64,000 nt of DNA, taken from assembly GCA_020053355.1 (NCBI GenBank), contig JAGVNI010000003.1, positions 38,301 to 102,300 of the forward strand, given 5' to 3'. Position numbers and translations under genes: made by a program. Below are positions 52,459-63,400 of this stretch, one piece after another (position 1 is the first letter of the stretch; each line of letters starts with the position of its first letter). The notes under the pieces were generated by a model. That model was given only the letters and a program-made list of their open reading frames with translations. It was not told where the DNA came from and did no database searches. The DNA comes from an archaeon. Its GTDB lineage: Archaea > Micrarchaeota > Micrarchaeia > Anstonellales > Bilamarchaeaceae.

Positions 52459-53172
52459 TTATTTGGCGGCCGCTTTCTTTCCCTTGTTTTTCGTGCGCGC
52501 CTTTTTTTCGGGCTGCTTCTTTTCATCCGTCGTTGATTCGGGCGCGGGTGCTGGAGCGGCGCCGGCTCCTTTGCCTCCTGCCGGTTTCGCGCCTTCTGCC
52601 GCATCCGCCTTCTTCACGATTTCAATCAGCTTCTCGAATATGCGGGGCTGGTATGCGGCGGCCGCTTCATGGATTGGGAGCAGCTCGACCGAGGCAAGTT
52701 CGGATGCGGCGACGAACTGGGCCTCGTTCAGGAGGTAGTCGCGGATGATGTCGTCGGCGCTCCTTTGGAAGAAATTGTTGGAGAGCGTCTGGTACGTCCA
52801 GTCCCATACGACCTCGAAAAGCGCGTACATGCCGTCCTTGTTGATTCGGATGGAAGCGTAATGGAACTCGCGGGCCTTGTCCATGAAGTACATGAAGAGG
52901 GCGAGCTTGACAAGGCCCCCGGCAAAGCCGGGTTTCGGGCTCTTGAAATCCTCGTATGTGAATTCGTCGAGGGCATCTGTCAGCACCGAGTTCAGCGACT
53001 CCAGGTTCCTCATCCTGCCATCCTGGAGGGCGCGCTCATCCGATGCCGGGTCGACCCAGCTGCTCCGGGCAAGCTCCTCGAAGAATTGGACCTGGTACCG
53101 GAACTCGATTGCATAGCCTGGAAAATTCGGGTCCGATGAAGGAATCGAGCCGGTCGGAATCATGATGTCCAT
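52459..53172 (-). CDS. Tandem paralogue D3 with Lys/Ala tail
   Basis: A 237-residue protein whose core (LVKLALFMYFMDKAREFHYA, MYALFEVVWDWTYQTLSNNF, ADDIIRDYLLNEAQFV, YQPRIFEKLIEIV) matches D1 and D2. It adds about 50 C-terminal residues rich in Pro, Ala and Lys (KKQPEKKARTKNKGKKAAAK), like the tails on the THEP1-like and 12963-14372 proteins. An AT-rich TATA (ATATAAATTATAAG) immediately upstream supports starts at 53172 or 53163. Confidence 0.68.
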   Translation of the reverse strand: MDIMIPTGSIPSSDPNFPGYAIEFRYQVQFFEELARSSWVDPASDERALQDGRMRNLESLNSVLTDALDEFTYEDFKSPKPGFAGGLVKLALFMYFMDKAREFHYASIRINKDGMYALFEVVWDWTYQTLSNNFFQRSADDIIRDYLLNEAQFVAASELASVELLPIHEAAAAYQPRIFEKLIEIVKKADAAEGAKPAGGKGAGAAPAPAPESTTDEKKQPEKKARTKNKGKKAAAK

Positions 53173-53186
53173 TCCCCACTTATAAT

Positions 53187-53822
53187 TTATATGCCTGCCC
53201 CACATGCCTGCTCCATGCGCTTGAATGATTCGATGCTGCGCTTTACAAGGACATGGACGTATGTCCCGACGATGCCCTGCATGTCGGTCGGCTCGTCCGC
53301 CAAGCCGCATATTTTAAGGCATGAGCAGAGCGCGTGGCGGATGGATTCGAAATCGCGGGCCACTTCCTGCGGTTTTTTCTCGTAAAAGCGGTTTGAAAGG
53401 AACGTCCTGACTTGCGAGAGCGTCTCATCAAAAAGCGCGGCGGTCCCCGAGTCGCCCATCTCCTTAGCCTTCGGCCACATCTTGTTCATCGCTTCGGTCA
53501 GGTAGATTGCGACGCTGAGGACGCCTATCATGCGGTCCTGCTCCCGGCCAGACGTGTCAACGTTGGCGTAGTAACCCTCGTGAAATCTCTTGGCGTGGAA
53601 GTCAATCATCGATGCGAGCGCCCCGCCGGCTTCGGCATTGAAGGTTCCTAGCTCCTGCTCCGTCGCATGCACCATCTGTTTGGGATTCCGCATGCCTTCG
53701 CCGGCTGCCGCCAGGGCTTCGTAGAGCGGCATCTCGCCATTTACTGCAAGCCGCATCGGGACTTTGCGTGCATCCTGCACGGCTTCCCGTTCTCTCGGAC
53801 GGAACTCCAGTACTTTCCCCAA
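53187..53822 (-). CDS. Tandem paralogue D4, most diverged
   Basis: A 211-residue protein beginning at a TTG codon. The core IGVLSVAIYLTEAMNKMWP, TAALFDETLSQVRTFLSNRF, KKPQEVARDFESI fits the D-family pattern but with low identity, and it has three cysteines near CSCLKICG. GGTTTGA precedes the TTG; TATA-like TAATATATT is near 53866-53877. Only 14 bases separate it from the D3 start. Function unknown. Confidence 0.6.
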   Translation of the reverse strand: MGKVLEFRPREREAVQDARKVPMRLAVNGEMPLYEALAAAGEGMRNPKQMVHATEQELGTFNAEAGGALASMIDFHAKRFHEGYYANVDTSGREQDRMIGVLSVAIYLTEAMNKMWPKAKEMGDSGTAALFDETLSQVRTFLSNRFYEKKPQEVARDFESIRHALCSCLKICGLADEPTDMQGIVGTYVHVLVKRSIESFKRMEQACGAGI

Positions 53823-54026
53823 TCAAACCACTTCCCGGCCTTTTTGTCGATCTGTTTCCCATCAAAATATATTACGAAATCATTTAATATCGGTCGAAAA
53901 TGGGGGAAAGCGCGCGTATTTGCCGTTACTATCATTAATAATACCATGGGAACCGCATTTGCAGGAGGGGACGGAGGTAATATTATATAAGTGCGCAGGA
54001 GATTAATGTGCAGGAAGGTGCAGCGA

Positions 54027-54392
54027 ATGGCCAGAGGCGTGAAAACGGTCAAAGCCACGAAAAGCGATGAGGCGGTTGCCAGGAAGCAGGAGAACCCCGA
54101 CATAATCGGGGAAATCAACGAAGGGAACATAGACGAAATCGAAAAGAAGACGGTGGAGAAAGTCCTCGGGGCGATATCCACCCTGGAAGGCTCGCTTGCA
54201 GTGTGGGATGCGGCCAAGGAGAAACCGAAAAGCATGGCGGCGAGGTTCGAAGGATACAGGCGGCTGCATGACGCCCTTACGAGGTGGCTCTCCGGAGCGG
54301 TGAAAGCCGGCAAGGGCGGCTCGAAGGATTCTTTTGAAGCACGGTTACAGAGGCTGCGGGAATTCGCGGACATCTGCTATTCTGCATCATAA
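54027..54392 (+). CDS. Small helical partner of giant C (121 aa)
   Basis: A 121-residue protein with a basic N-terminus and the cassette core: IDEIEKKTVEKVLGAISTLE, LAVWDAAKEKPKS, RFEGYRRLHDALTRW, LQRLREFADICYS. It is closest to small A at the C-terminus (EFADIC) and to small B in the middle (WDA.KEKP). GGTGC five bases upstream selects ATG 54027 over ATG 54006; ATTATATAA at about 53980 is the likely TATA box. Giant C starts 12 bases after its stop. Confidence 0.78.
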   Translation: MARGVKTVKATKSDEAVARKQENPDIIGEINEGNIDEIEKKTVEKVLGAISTLEGSLAVWDAAKEKPKSMAARFEGYRRLHDALTRWLSGAVKAGKGGSKDSFEARLQRLREFADICYSAS

Positions 54393-54404
54393 ACGGTGAA
54401 TGGA

Positions 54405-57400
54405 TTGACCCAACCCACGCAACAGGAGGAAAGGCCGCGTGATGACACGGCGGTCCTGAGGAACCAGCTCGGCGTGACACGGCCGATGATACCAAGGCCC
54501 GAAGTCGGAGACGCCGCAGCGCTCCATGCGCGCCTTGCGCAAGCCGATTCGATGGCAAGGCCGATTGCAGGCCAGCTCCTGCAGTGGGCATCCGGCCTGA
54601 CGCGGGGAATGACAGACCCGACATCCATCGGAAGGCGCGTCCGCGAGATAATCCCGCAAACCGAGCAGCCGCATTTCCAGAGGGAAATCGATCACCTTAC
54701 CCAATTGGCGCAAAGGGCGGAGCAACTCCGCAGGACAAACGACCCGAGGCTGGAGCATGTCGAGGACGCGATGCGTTCCGGGCTGACCGCTCTTGCCCGC
54801 GTCGTCGTCTCGGATACGCAAATGCGCGCTACGGGAATCGATGCGCCCCTGATACAGGCGATGCATCACGGGTTCACGGACTTTATACGGCCGGTCGAGC
54901 CGCAGCATCGCGCCGCGTTCCGGGCGAGAGGAACGCAGATATTGGACCTGGTCGATTACCGCACCGCGCACGCAGCGACGCTTGCGACGCAGCCGATGGA
55001 GCAGAACCGCCAGGTCCTCGATGGCTGGATTGTCGGCCTAGGAAACTCGGCTGCAACAACAAGCGGCAATGTCGCCGAGGATGCGCGCATCGCAACGGAT
55101 TTGACAGCGCGCATCACGCCGGCATTCAACCAGATAAGCCTGCTCGTGAACAATTACGAGGCTACGCAGCAGGGCATCACCGCCGCGACATTCGGAAGCA
55201 TCGCGACGCAGATGGAGACATTCCTCCGCTCGGTTACCGACGCGAATCTTCGGAGGATGGTCGACGATTTGCGGACCGAGTTGGAAAGGCTCGAGCGGAG
55301 CATGAGCGGAAGCGAAGGCAGGAGGCCTTCCGAAGAGGAGATACAGAGGATAGAGACGCAGGTTGCATTCATCCAGACTACGCAGGCGCTCCTTGAGGGG
55401 CTGGAGGGGCCGGCCGCGGAGCAGATGCAGGCGATACTCGGGCGCGGCCTCAAAGCGCTCCGCACGAACAAGCCGGACCAGGCGTCGGTGCAATTATTCA
55501 TAGCAAGGCAGTTCCGGGGCGCGGATGCGGCGCTGCGCAGGGAACTGCTTGCCCAAAGCGCCGGGCTCGATGCAGGGACGAAGACAACGGCCGAGGTCAT
55601 ATCCTTCATCGGGACGAAATATACTGATTCATTGACCAGGATGGCGACCCTTCCGGCAGGACAGCGCGACGCAATCCGCGACCCTGCCGTGCGGGATATG
55701 CTTTCCCGGATAAGCGCGGGTTTCACCGGAAGGACGCTGACAGTCGATGATTTGACAAGGCTCTCGCTCACGCAGGGGATTGCAATCGACATCCGGAACG
55801 CCGAACGCGAGTTCGCGCGGGCCGGACGGGCGGGAAGGGAGAACCTGGAAGGAAGCCTCGTGATTTTCCGCCGCGCCCTGAATTCAATCGAATTGGGCGC
55901 TTCAACGGACGCCATAGGCGTGCAGAGGGAGCTTGCCCGCAGGTATCTCCGGGCTGATGCCCAGACGAAAGCCAACATCGAGCGCATATCAGCGAGGCTG
56001 CAGAGCGCGACCCAGCTGCGGGCGATGGACAGGCTGATGACGAACCCTGAACTCGCCGCGATAACCGACCCGGCTGAGCGGGCGAGGGCCGCGGCATTGA
56101 GGGTGCTTGGGCCTGGAGCGACCGCACAGGACCCGCGAATCGCGGGGCTTGTCGATTTATACAACCAGGCAGGGCAGACGGCAGAAGAGCGGGAGCGCTT
56201 TGCCCGCGGAATCGAGCAGCAGGCCGGCGCGTTCGTCGACCTTCTCCAAAGAAGGGACGGGCTAGGAGGAATGCTTGAGCAGCTCCTGCGCCAGCACAGG
56301 GGAGAAAACGAGCGGGGCATCATAAGCGGCGCCATCCGGTCAATTGACGGGATACTGAATGCGCTTGGCCTCGGCCAGCAGGTGGACATGGCGCAGGTCG
56401 ACGCAGTCCGCGCAAGCTCGGTCATGATTGCCGGGAACGACGGGCTGATAATAGCGGCGTTCACGACTAGCGAGGACCGTGATGAGCGCGAAGCGATGCG
56501 GGAGCAGGTCGACGGGCTCCACAGCATGCCCGAAGTCCTCGGGCAAATCCGCGGCAGGGGGGCAAGGCAAATCCGCGAGCGGGCGAGCGAGATATACCAG
56601 AAGGGGATGGCCGCCCTGGCAGCAGGCAATACCGGCGATGCATTGGCATATTTCTCGTTCGCGCAGGCGTATGCGCTTTCACAGAATGATGGCGAGCGAT
56701 ATAGGATCACCCAAACGATTACGAGATTCGACAACCGGACGCTCAGCCCGGAAGAGGTGGGCAGGCTTCCGCCAGAAGAGAGGCCGATTTCATCGCAGGA
56801 TGCCCAGTGGCTGGGAAGGCTCCACTTGGACCGCTCGGCGGCCATTTCAAGGATGCGCGTCCCGGCGCAAAGGAGCGCGTACCTGAATTTCTCCAACGCC
56901 GCATTGCGCGCATACCAGAACGGGGACATGAACGGGGCGATGACGCTCCGGAGCATCGCTGGCATGTATGCGCGGGCGACTGCGCTGAACCCGGCAGATC
57001 CGGCAGTTGCGGCAGTGCTGCGCCTTCCTGAAGGGAGCACTGAGCTCGGGCTTCCTGCAATCAGCACCATACTTGAGCGGATGCAGCCGAATGCCGGCGG
57101 ATGGCAGCCGGGCCAGGTTCAGCCTGGCGACACGCACCTGACCGGGCTGGATTCGCATATCGAGGATGTCATCGGACGGCCCGCAGACAGGCTTCCGCCG
57201 GATGTCCGGTACAGGGCGGTCACATCCACCGCGGGGGGCATGAGATCGATCATACTCGATGTGACAAGGCCGAATGGAACCATAATGTCTATTTATTTCA
57301 GCCCGCCGACCGACCAGACGCTTAGCGGGGAAAACCTCTGGAACTATTTCAATGGCATGATACGGGAGCAGCTCGCCTCCGAAGTGCAGTTCAACCGCGT

Positions 57401-60400
57401 GCCATTGCCCCAGCAGACGTTCGCGCAGATAATGGGTTTTTCAGAGGCTGATACCGGCAGCGGGATGCAGACGCTCGGGCTCAGGCTTGCCCCGCTTGCA
57501 CTCGGCCTCGAGCAGGCGGAATTCGGAAGCAGGGATGTCCGGACGGACTCGAGGCAGGTGCAGGTGAGGTACCAGCGGGAGAGGACGAGGCTGGAAAGGC
57601 TCCAGAGGAGGGCTATCGACCCGGTGGAGCGCGATGCGATAGGACGGGAGCTTGCCCGCGTCAATTCCGACACGACCCGGACGCGCCTCGATGCAGCGCG
57701 CACTGATTTCAATGCGGGCGTTGCCCTGGTCCGGCAGGCCGGGGAGCTTCGGCTCCAGGCGACGCAAAAGGAGAGGGAGGCAGGGGCTGAGAGCAACGAG
57801 GCGGCAAGGACAAGGCTGCAAGGCGAAGCAAGGCAGCTCTTGGCACAGGCCAACGGGCTTGAGCAGCGCGGCCAGATACTCATGCAGGCCGGGCAGGGAC
57901 TGCAGGGTGCGGCGCTCGGGCTTGATAGGAGCATAGGAATCGCGACATTGCACGCTGAACGCGGCCGCGCATCCCTCGATGCGGCTGCAAGGTCATTCGA
58001 AACCGTAAGCAGGGACACCAACGCAGCAGAAAGCATGCTGCCAGGCACCGTAGCCCTCACCGCGTTCCGCCTAAGGGCCGGAAGCATGGATTTGCGCAGC
58101 GGCTCGATGATGGTCTCGGTCCAGCAGGCCATCCATGCGCAGAAAGCCCAATTGTACGGCCAGGCTACCGCGCTCGCACGGAGCAACGATGAGGCGAGGG
58201 ACAGGTATGTTTCTGAAGGAAGGCCGATAAGGACGCCGGAAGTGCGCGATTCCAGCGGCGACCTTGTCGAGCCTCCGCGAACTGCCTACGACCACGCGGG
58301 AATACAAAGGCGCATAACTTCGATGCGCGGGATGATAGCGGGCGAGCGCCTCCCCGAAGCGCGCGCGGCCGGAGGGCGGATTTCCGGAGTCATGGCGGCG
58401 AACGAACGCAGGGCGATAGTCTCCGCGCAGTGGTGGGACTACCGCGCAGGGGCGAGCGACCGGGAACGGGCAACAGGCCTCCGGTATTTCAACGGGCCTG
58501 AACTTGTCAGCCTTTGCGACCGCTCTGAGAGGGCGGCGGACCGCGGGGACCTTGAGGGCGCGAGAAGCCTCCGGGAAGAGGCGAGACGCGATTCGCGGGT
58601 CTGGGGCGAGGCGCAGGGAAGATACAACATCAGCACGACAGTCCAGGGAATCATCACTTCAATCGAGCGGGACCAGGGCAGGACCGACCCGAACAGCCTG
58701 CAATACGACCCGACTGCTGTTTTCGGTTACATCTCACCCGAGGAGCAGAGGAGTGACCCGATAAGATATGCCGCCCACATGCGCAATGTGCAGGCGATTC
58801 AAAGGCTCGGGATTTTCGATAACATCCGGTCCGACCGGGCCGGCGTGATAACACGGCTCGGAACCGTGCGCGATGAACTCCGGACGGCCGCCGCGGCCGT
58901 CCATACCGAAGACGACGTGCTCACGAATGAACGGGGAAGGTACAGTTCGGACGTGTCTGTCGCCCTCGTGAACTCGCTTAGCGCGATAGTCATGCAGTAT
59001 GCCATAGACAGGCGGGCCGGGAGGTCAATCCCATTCAGCCATCCATTTTCCATGTATGTGGACCCAAGGGCGCCGTTCCAGGACATGAGAGAGATGACCG
59101 ACCACCAGATAATGGCGTATCTTTATGACCATCCGCATCTCCTGCGGGCCGCGGTCGCGCGCGCAAGAAGCAGCGGCAGCCTGACCGACGGTGCGGCATT
59201 GGGCATCATGGCGAATGTGTCGGTCCGGCAGGGCGTGGCAGATTACCAGGAGCATGCGGCCGGATGGAACTTCGCGACGCTTTATGCAGGGACTGCGCTC
59301 GGGCAGCTCGACGTATTGGATGATACGGAAAGGCGGCACGTTTTGAACAGGCAGGAAAGGGCCGCCGGCAGGTACCCGTCATTCCACCTCCTCCAGTTCG
59401 CCGAATGGGCAAGCAGGAATCCGCAGGACGTGCGGAGGTCGCTCGAAACCGGAACCGTGCACGGTCTGCGGCCGATAACGTTCGACCGCGAAAACGACCC
59501 GAACGGGCTTTACGACAGTGTTTCGATATATGTCAATGCGCCTGCGGACACAAACCCGATTGCCGCTTACCGCACCGCATCGTACGCTGAATTGGAGCGC
59601 CTCCAGGAATCAGGGCAGGGAAGGGCGCCTTCGGCCGAGACAGTTCCGGGAACCGCCGCGCATGCATACCGCCAGCAGCTCGGCGAATCTGCATGGAACG
59701 CGATAACGGGCGCGTTCCCTGAAGCCCGCGCGATATCGGATGCCGATGTCCGCGCGACATTTGCAGTCCTTGGGTTCGATGTGAGCGAGCAAGTAATCCA
59801 GGATGACGGCAGTGTCGTGAACCGGATAGCATCACGGGGCAGGAGGGTGGAATTAAGCGTCGAGCAGCAGCAGGTCGCGCAGAGGGCGCTCCAGAGCATA
59901 GCGCAGGCGCGCGGGAATTATCTTAACATCGTCTCATCGCTCCGGAGCTGGGTGAGCCATGATGACCGGGGGCGCGCCTTCGAGGGGCTTGCCAGGCAGA
60001 CGGGCGTGGCGAGCACTGCAATCGACCTCGTACTAAGCCAGGGGACGAGGGGATGGACCGGGCCCCAGGATGCAAGGACGGGCAGGCCGACATTCAGCGT
60101 GGCGGACCGCGACAGGATTATCGGGAGCATAACGAGGACGGATGAATTCTCCAATGCGTATGTCACAGACCAGATTCGTATCGGGCAGGAAGACGACCGG
60201 AACTGGGGATATGCGACGGCTGTTTTCAAGATTGTCGGCGCGGGGCTTGTGTGCCTGATTCCAGGCGGGCAGGTCGCCGTCGCCGGATACTTTTTGACAG
60301 AATCCACGATAGCATTCGAGGAGCAGAGGGTCACGATGGGCGGCCTCAGCCAATGGTGGGACCAGAACCCGACGTCGCTTGTTGTCGGGGGAGGCGCAAT

Positions 60401-63400
60401 CGTCCTATCAGTAGTCGGCCTGGGAAGCGCGGCCGGGCAGGTCGTTGTCCGGAATGCGGTATTGGAAGCGGCAGCCCAGGAAGGCGTCCAGCTTTCAAGA
60501 GGCATACTTGCGCTCTCAACCGGGGTGCGGTATTCCGGATATTTCATGATTGGCGGCGGCCTCGGGTTGGGTATTGGAAGCGTGGTAGACCTTGAACAGC
60601 GCAGAGGGCGCGGCGAAAGGGTCGACACTGCGGATTACGGATTCGCGATATTCAACGCGGCCCAGCCATTCCTCATGATGGGCGCGCAGAGAATCGGCAT
60701 CAGGGCGCCTGCAATGGTGTATGAGAGCTCATTGCGCTCATATGCCTACCGCGGATTCATGGCGACATTATTCGGATGGTCGCGCTCGCATGCAGCCGTG
60801 GAAACGCGGATTGGATTGTTCGAGGCGGCCGCCCGGACGCGGTTGGCGATAAGCCGCACCGCACCGGGCGCGGTCCCGCAGATGGAAGCCGCGCTTCACC
60901 GGCCTCTTGGCGTCCATGATTACCTTGCGCTCCAGCAGCATTACTCCGTCCGCGGAGAAGGCGGGCGGATGGAAATACGGATCCCGAACCCCAATGAAGC
61001 GGCCGGCATGATAAGGGGATACGAAAGGTTCGTGGATTCCGCGGTCAGGACGCTTTCCCCAGAGGCATTCAGCGGGCTGCAGGCAAGGCAGAGGGAGCTA
61101 AGTTTCGGCCCTGAGGAGACGGTGGCATTGGTTGCCCAGTTCGGGGACAGGCTCGCAACCGCAAGCAACGGCGAAATCGCAAGGTTCATCGAGACATCGA
61201 GACGCCTCGGGGCAAGCGAAGCGACGCAGATTGGAAGGCTTAATGAAGAGGGGCGCACCGCATTCGGAAGGTTGAATCAGTCGTTTGCAGAATCCGGCAG
61301 GCAGCTCCGGCTCGACGAGCGCGTCGCGCTCCTGGAGCATTTCGGTCAGAGTATCCCGAGCCGGGAGCAGGCAGCCGCTTACCTCGCGCAACGGGAGAGG
61401 GCAGGGGGCGTGCAGCCGGTCACCGGCGAGATGTTCTCATTGTCCCGCTATTCGTCCGAGATACACCAGCCGATGCGGGAGCAGAACTTGCAGTTCCAGA
61501 GGGCGCTCGCCAATAACGAGGCAAGACTGGCACTCGATGCATTCGATGGCATGAGCAGGTCGCCCGAAGGAGTTGTGACGTATACGCGCGGGAGCGGAGA
61601 GTCCGCGATTTCTTACAGCCAGGAGCATGTATCTCTCGCATCCGACATCCTATTATACGCAGAGAGCATCGCCGGAAGGCCGGCGGACCAGCCGCTCCGC
61701 GTGGCGGCCGAGGCTGTTCGGTCCCGCATCAGGGAGCAGCTCATGCTTGAGGGCAGGCCGGTGGCCGAAGCCGAGGCCATAGCCACACAGCGCGCAAGGG
61801 CGGCGGTCCGGCTTGCGACAGACTCGGACTTCAGGACCGCCACCTTTGACAGCCCCGGCCATTTGCGGGCTCAACCGGATGTAAGGGCGCAGATGGGCAG
61901 GAGCCTTGCGGTATCATCGCAGGTCCTTACGGCCGAGCAGGCGGGAAGGCGCGGGCCTGCAAGGGCAAGGCCGCGCCCGGCAACCGGGCGGGATGTGTTG
62001 AGGGACGCGGTGATTGCAAGGGCGCAGCTCCTTGGCGACACATTCTCTGGAGTATACAGGGTGGGCCAGGGCGATGCGGCGACGACCGTATATATAAGAG
62101 GCTCCGGAGACGCGGCTTCGCGCTACACCGCGCAGCATGTCGATACGGGATTGAGCCTTTCCATGGCAGCCGAACGCATCTTGCGCAGGCCATCCGGCGA
62201 GTCGCTCGCCACGGCATCGGCCGAGGTGCGCGTCCGGATTCGCGAGCAGCTGATTCGTGAGGGGATGAACCCGACCCAGGCTGATGCCGTTGCTGGTGAA
62301 AGGAACAGGGCGGTGCTTCGGCTCGCAACAGACCCGGAGTTCAGGAGGGCCACGCTTGATGATGCGGGCCTTCCGAGGCCACAGCCTGACCGCGCAGCCC
62401 AGATGGGCAGGGGGCTGGCATTCGCCGAGACGTTGATACCTGAAAGCGCGATGCCCAGAGCTGGCGGGTTGGAGAGACCGCCGCCGCTTCCCATTACTGA
62501 AGAGTCCCGCATCCAGATACGCGGGGCAACGTCGACGCTTTTTAGCCGCGGGCATGCGGGAATCCAGGTGGGCGAGGGCACATCCCGCCCGACATACATG
62601 TTCGAAGGGCACCAGTACACGCCGGAAGAGGGCCGCGCGGCAGCACAAAGCGCCGCGGCCGCTGACCTTATTGTCAGAAGAAGGCTTGCAGGCGAATCCA
62701 TACCTCCGGAGCGGATTCCCAGGATGCTGACCGAGCTCGGCCTGCCGGGCACACTGTCCGAAAGTGTCCGCAGGATTTCAGAAAATCCCCAGTTCCGCGA
62801 AGCCGTCAGAAGGAACGATGATGGCGCCAAGATGAGGATTGCGCTCACGCGCAGCGGCGAGGAATCAGTGCCGGCGACAACCGGGGGGCCCCAGCCGCAT
62901 GCGACCTCGGAGCAGATTGCGACGGAGCTGCCAGGGGCCTTGCAGGCTGCGGTCGGGTCAGGGCATATCCGCCCGGGCGCAAGAGAGGGGGTCCAGCGGC
63001 GGGCCGAGAACCTCAACGCAGCGTATCTTGAAGGCGAGGGGCTGACGCTGGCTAGGGCAAGGGAGCTCGGTCTTGCGACAAATTCGCGGTCTTTTGTGGA
63101 GCTCCGCTCATTCCTCGACATGGTACGTTCATCAGAGATGACAGCAACCGAAGCGGCGACAGCGTTCGTCGGCTATTCACGGAGAGCCAGGCCGCCGCCG
63201 GTCCTCGGGATAGTCCGCGAAGGCGGGTTCTACGAGCATGTCGGCCTGCCGGGACGGCAGTTCGGGCGGGAGCAGCACCAGAGGGCAAATGGCATCATGA
63301 GGGCGGCAGAGGCGATAGCCGATGGCAGGGAGATGCCGACAGGCATGCAGCCGGGAGACGTTTCGCTCGCGAGGGTCCTTGCAGCTGATTCGGGATTCGC

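Noticed and set aside
54584..55396. 270-residue plus-strand frame in the 5' part of giant C
   Set aside because: Arg/Gly-rich out-of-frame translation of giant C; no SD and no motif.
55154..57070. 638-residue minus-strand reading frame
   Set aside because: Antisense to giant C; Ser/Arg/Ala mirror composition and no motif. Giant C has an SD, an upstream partner gene and repeats.
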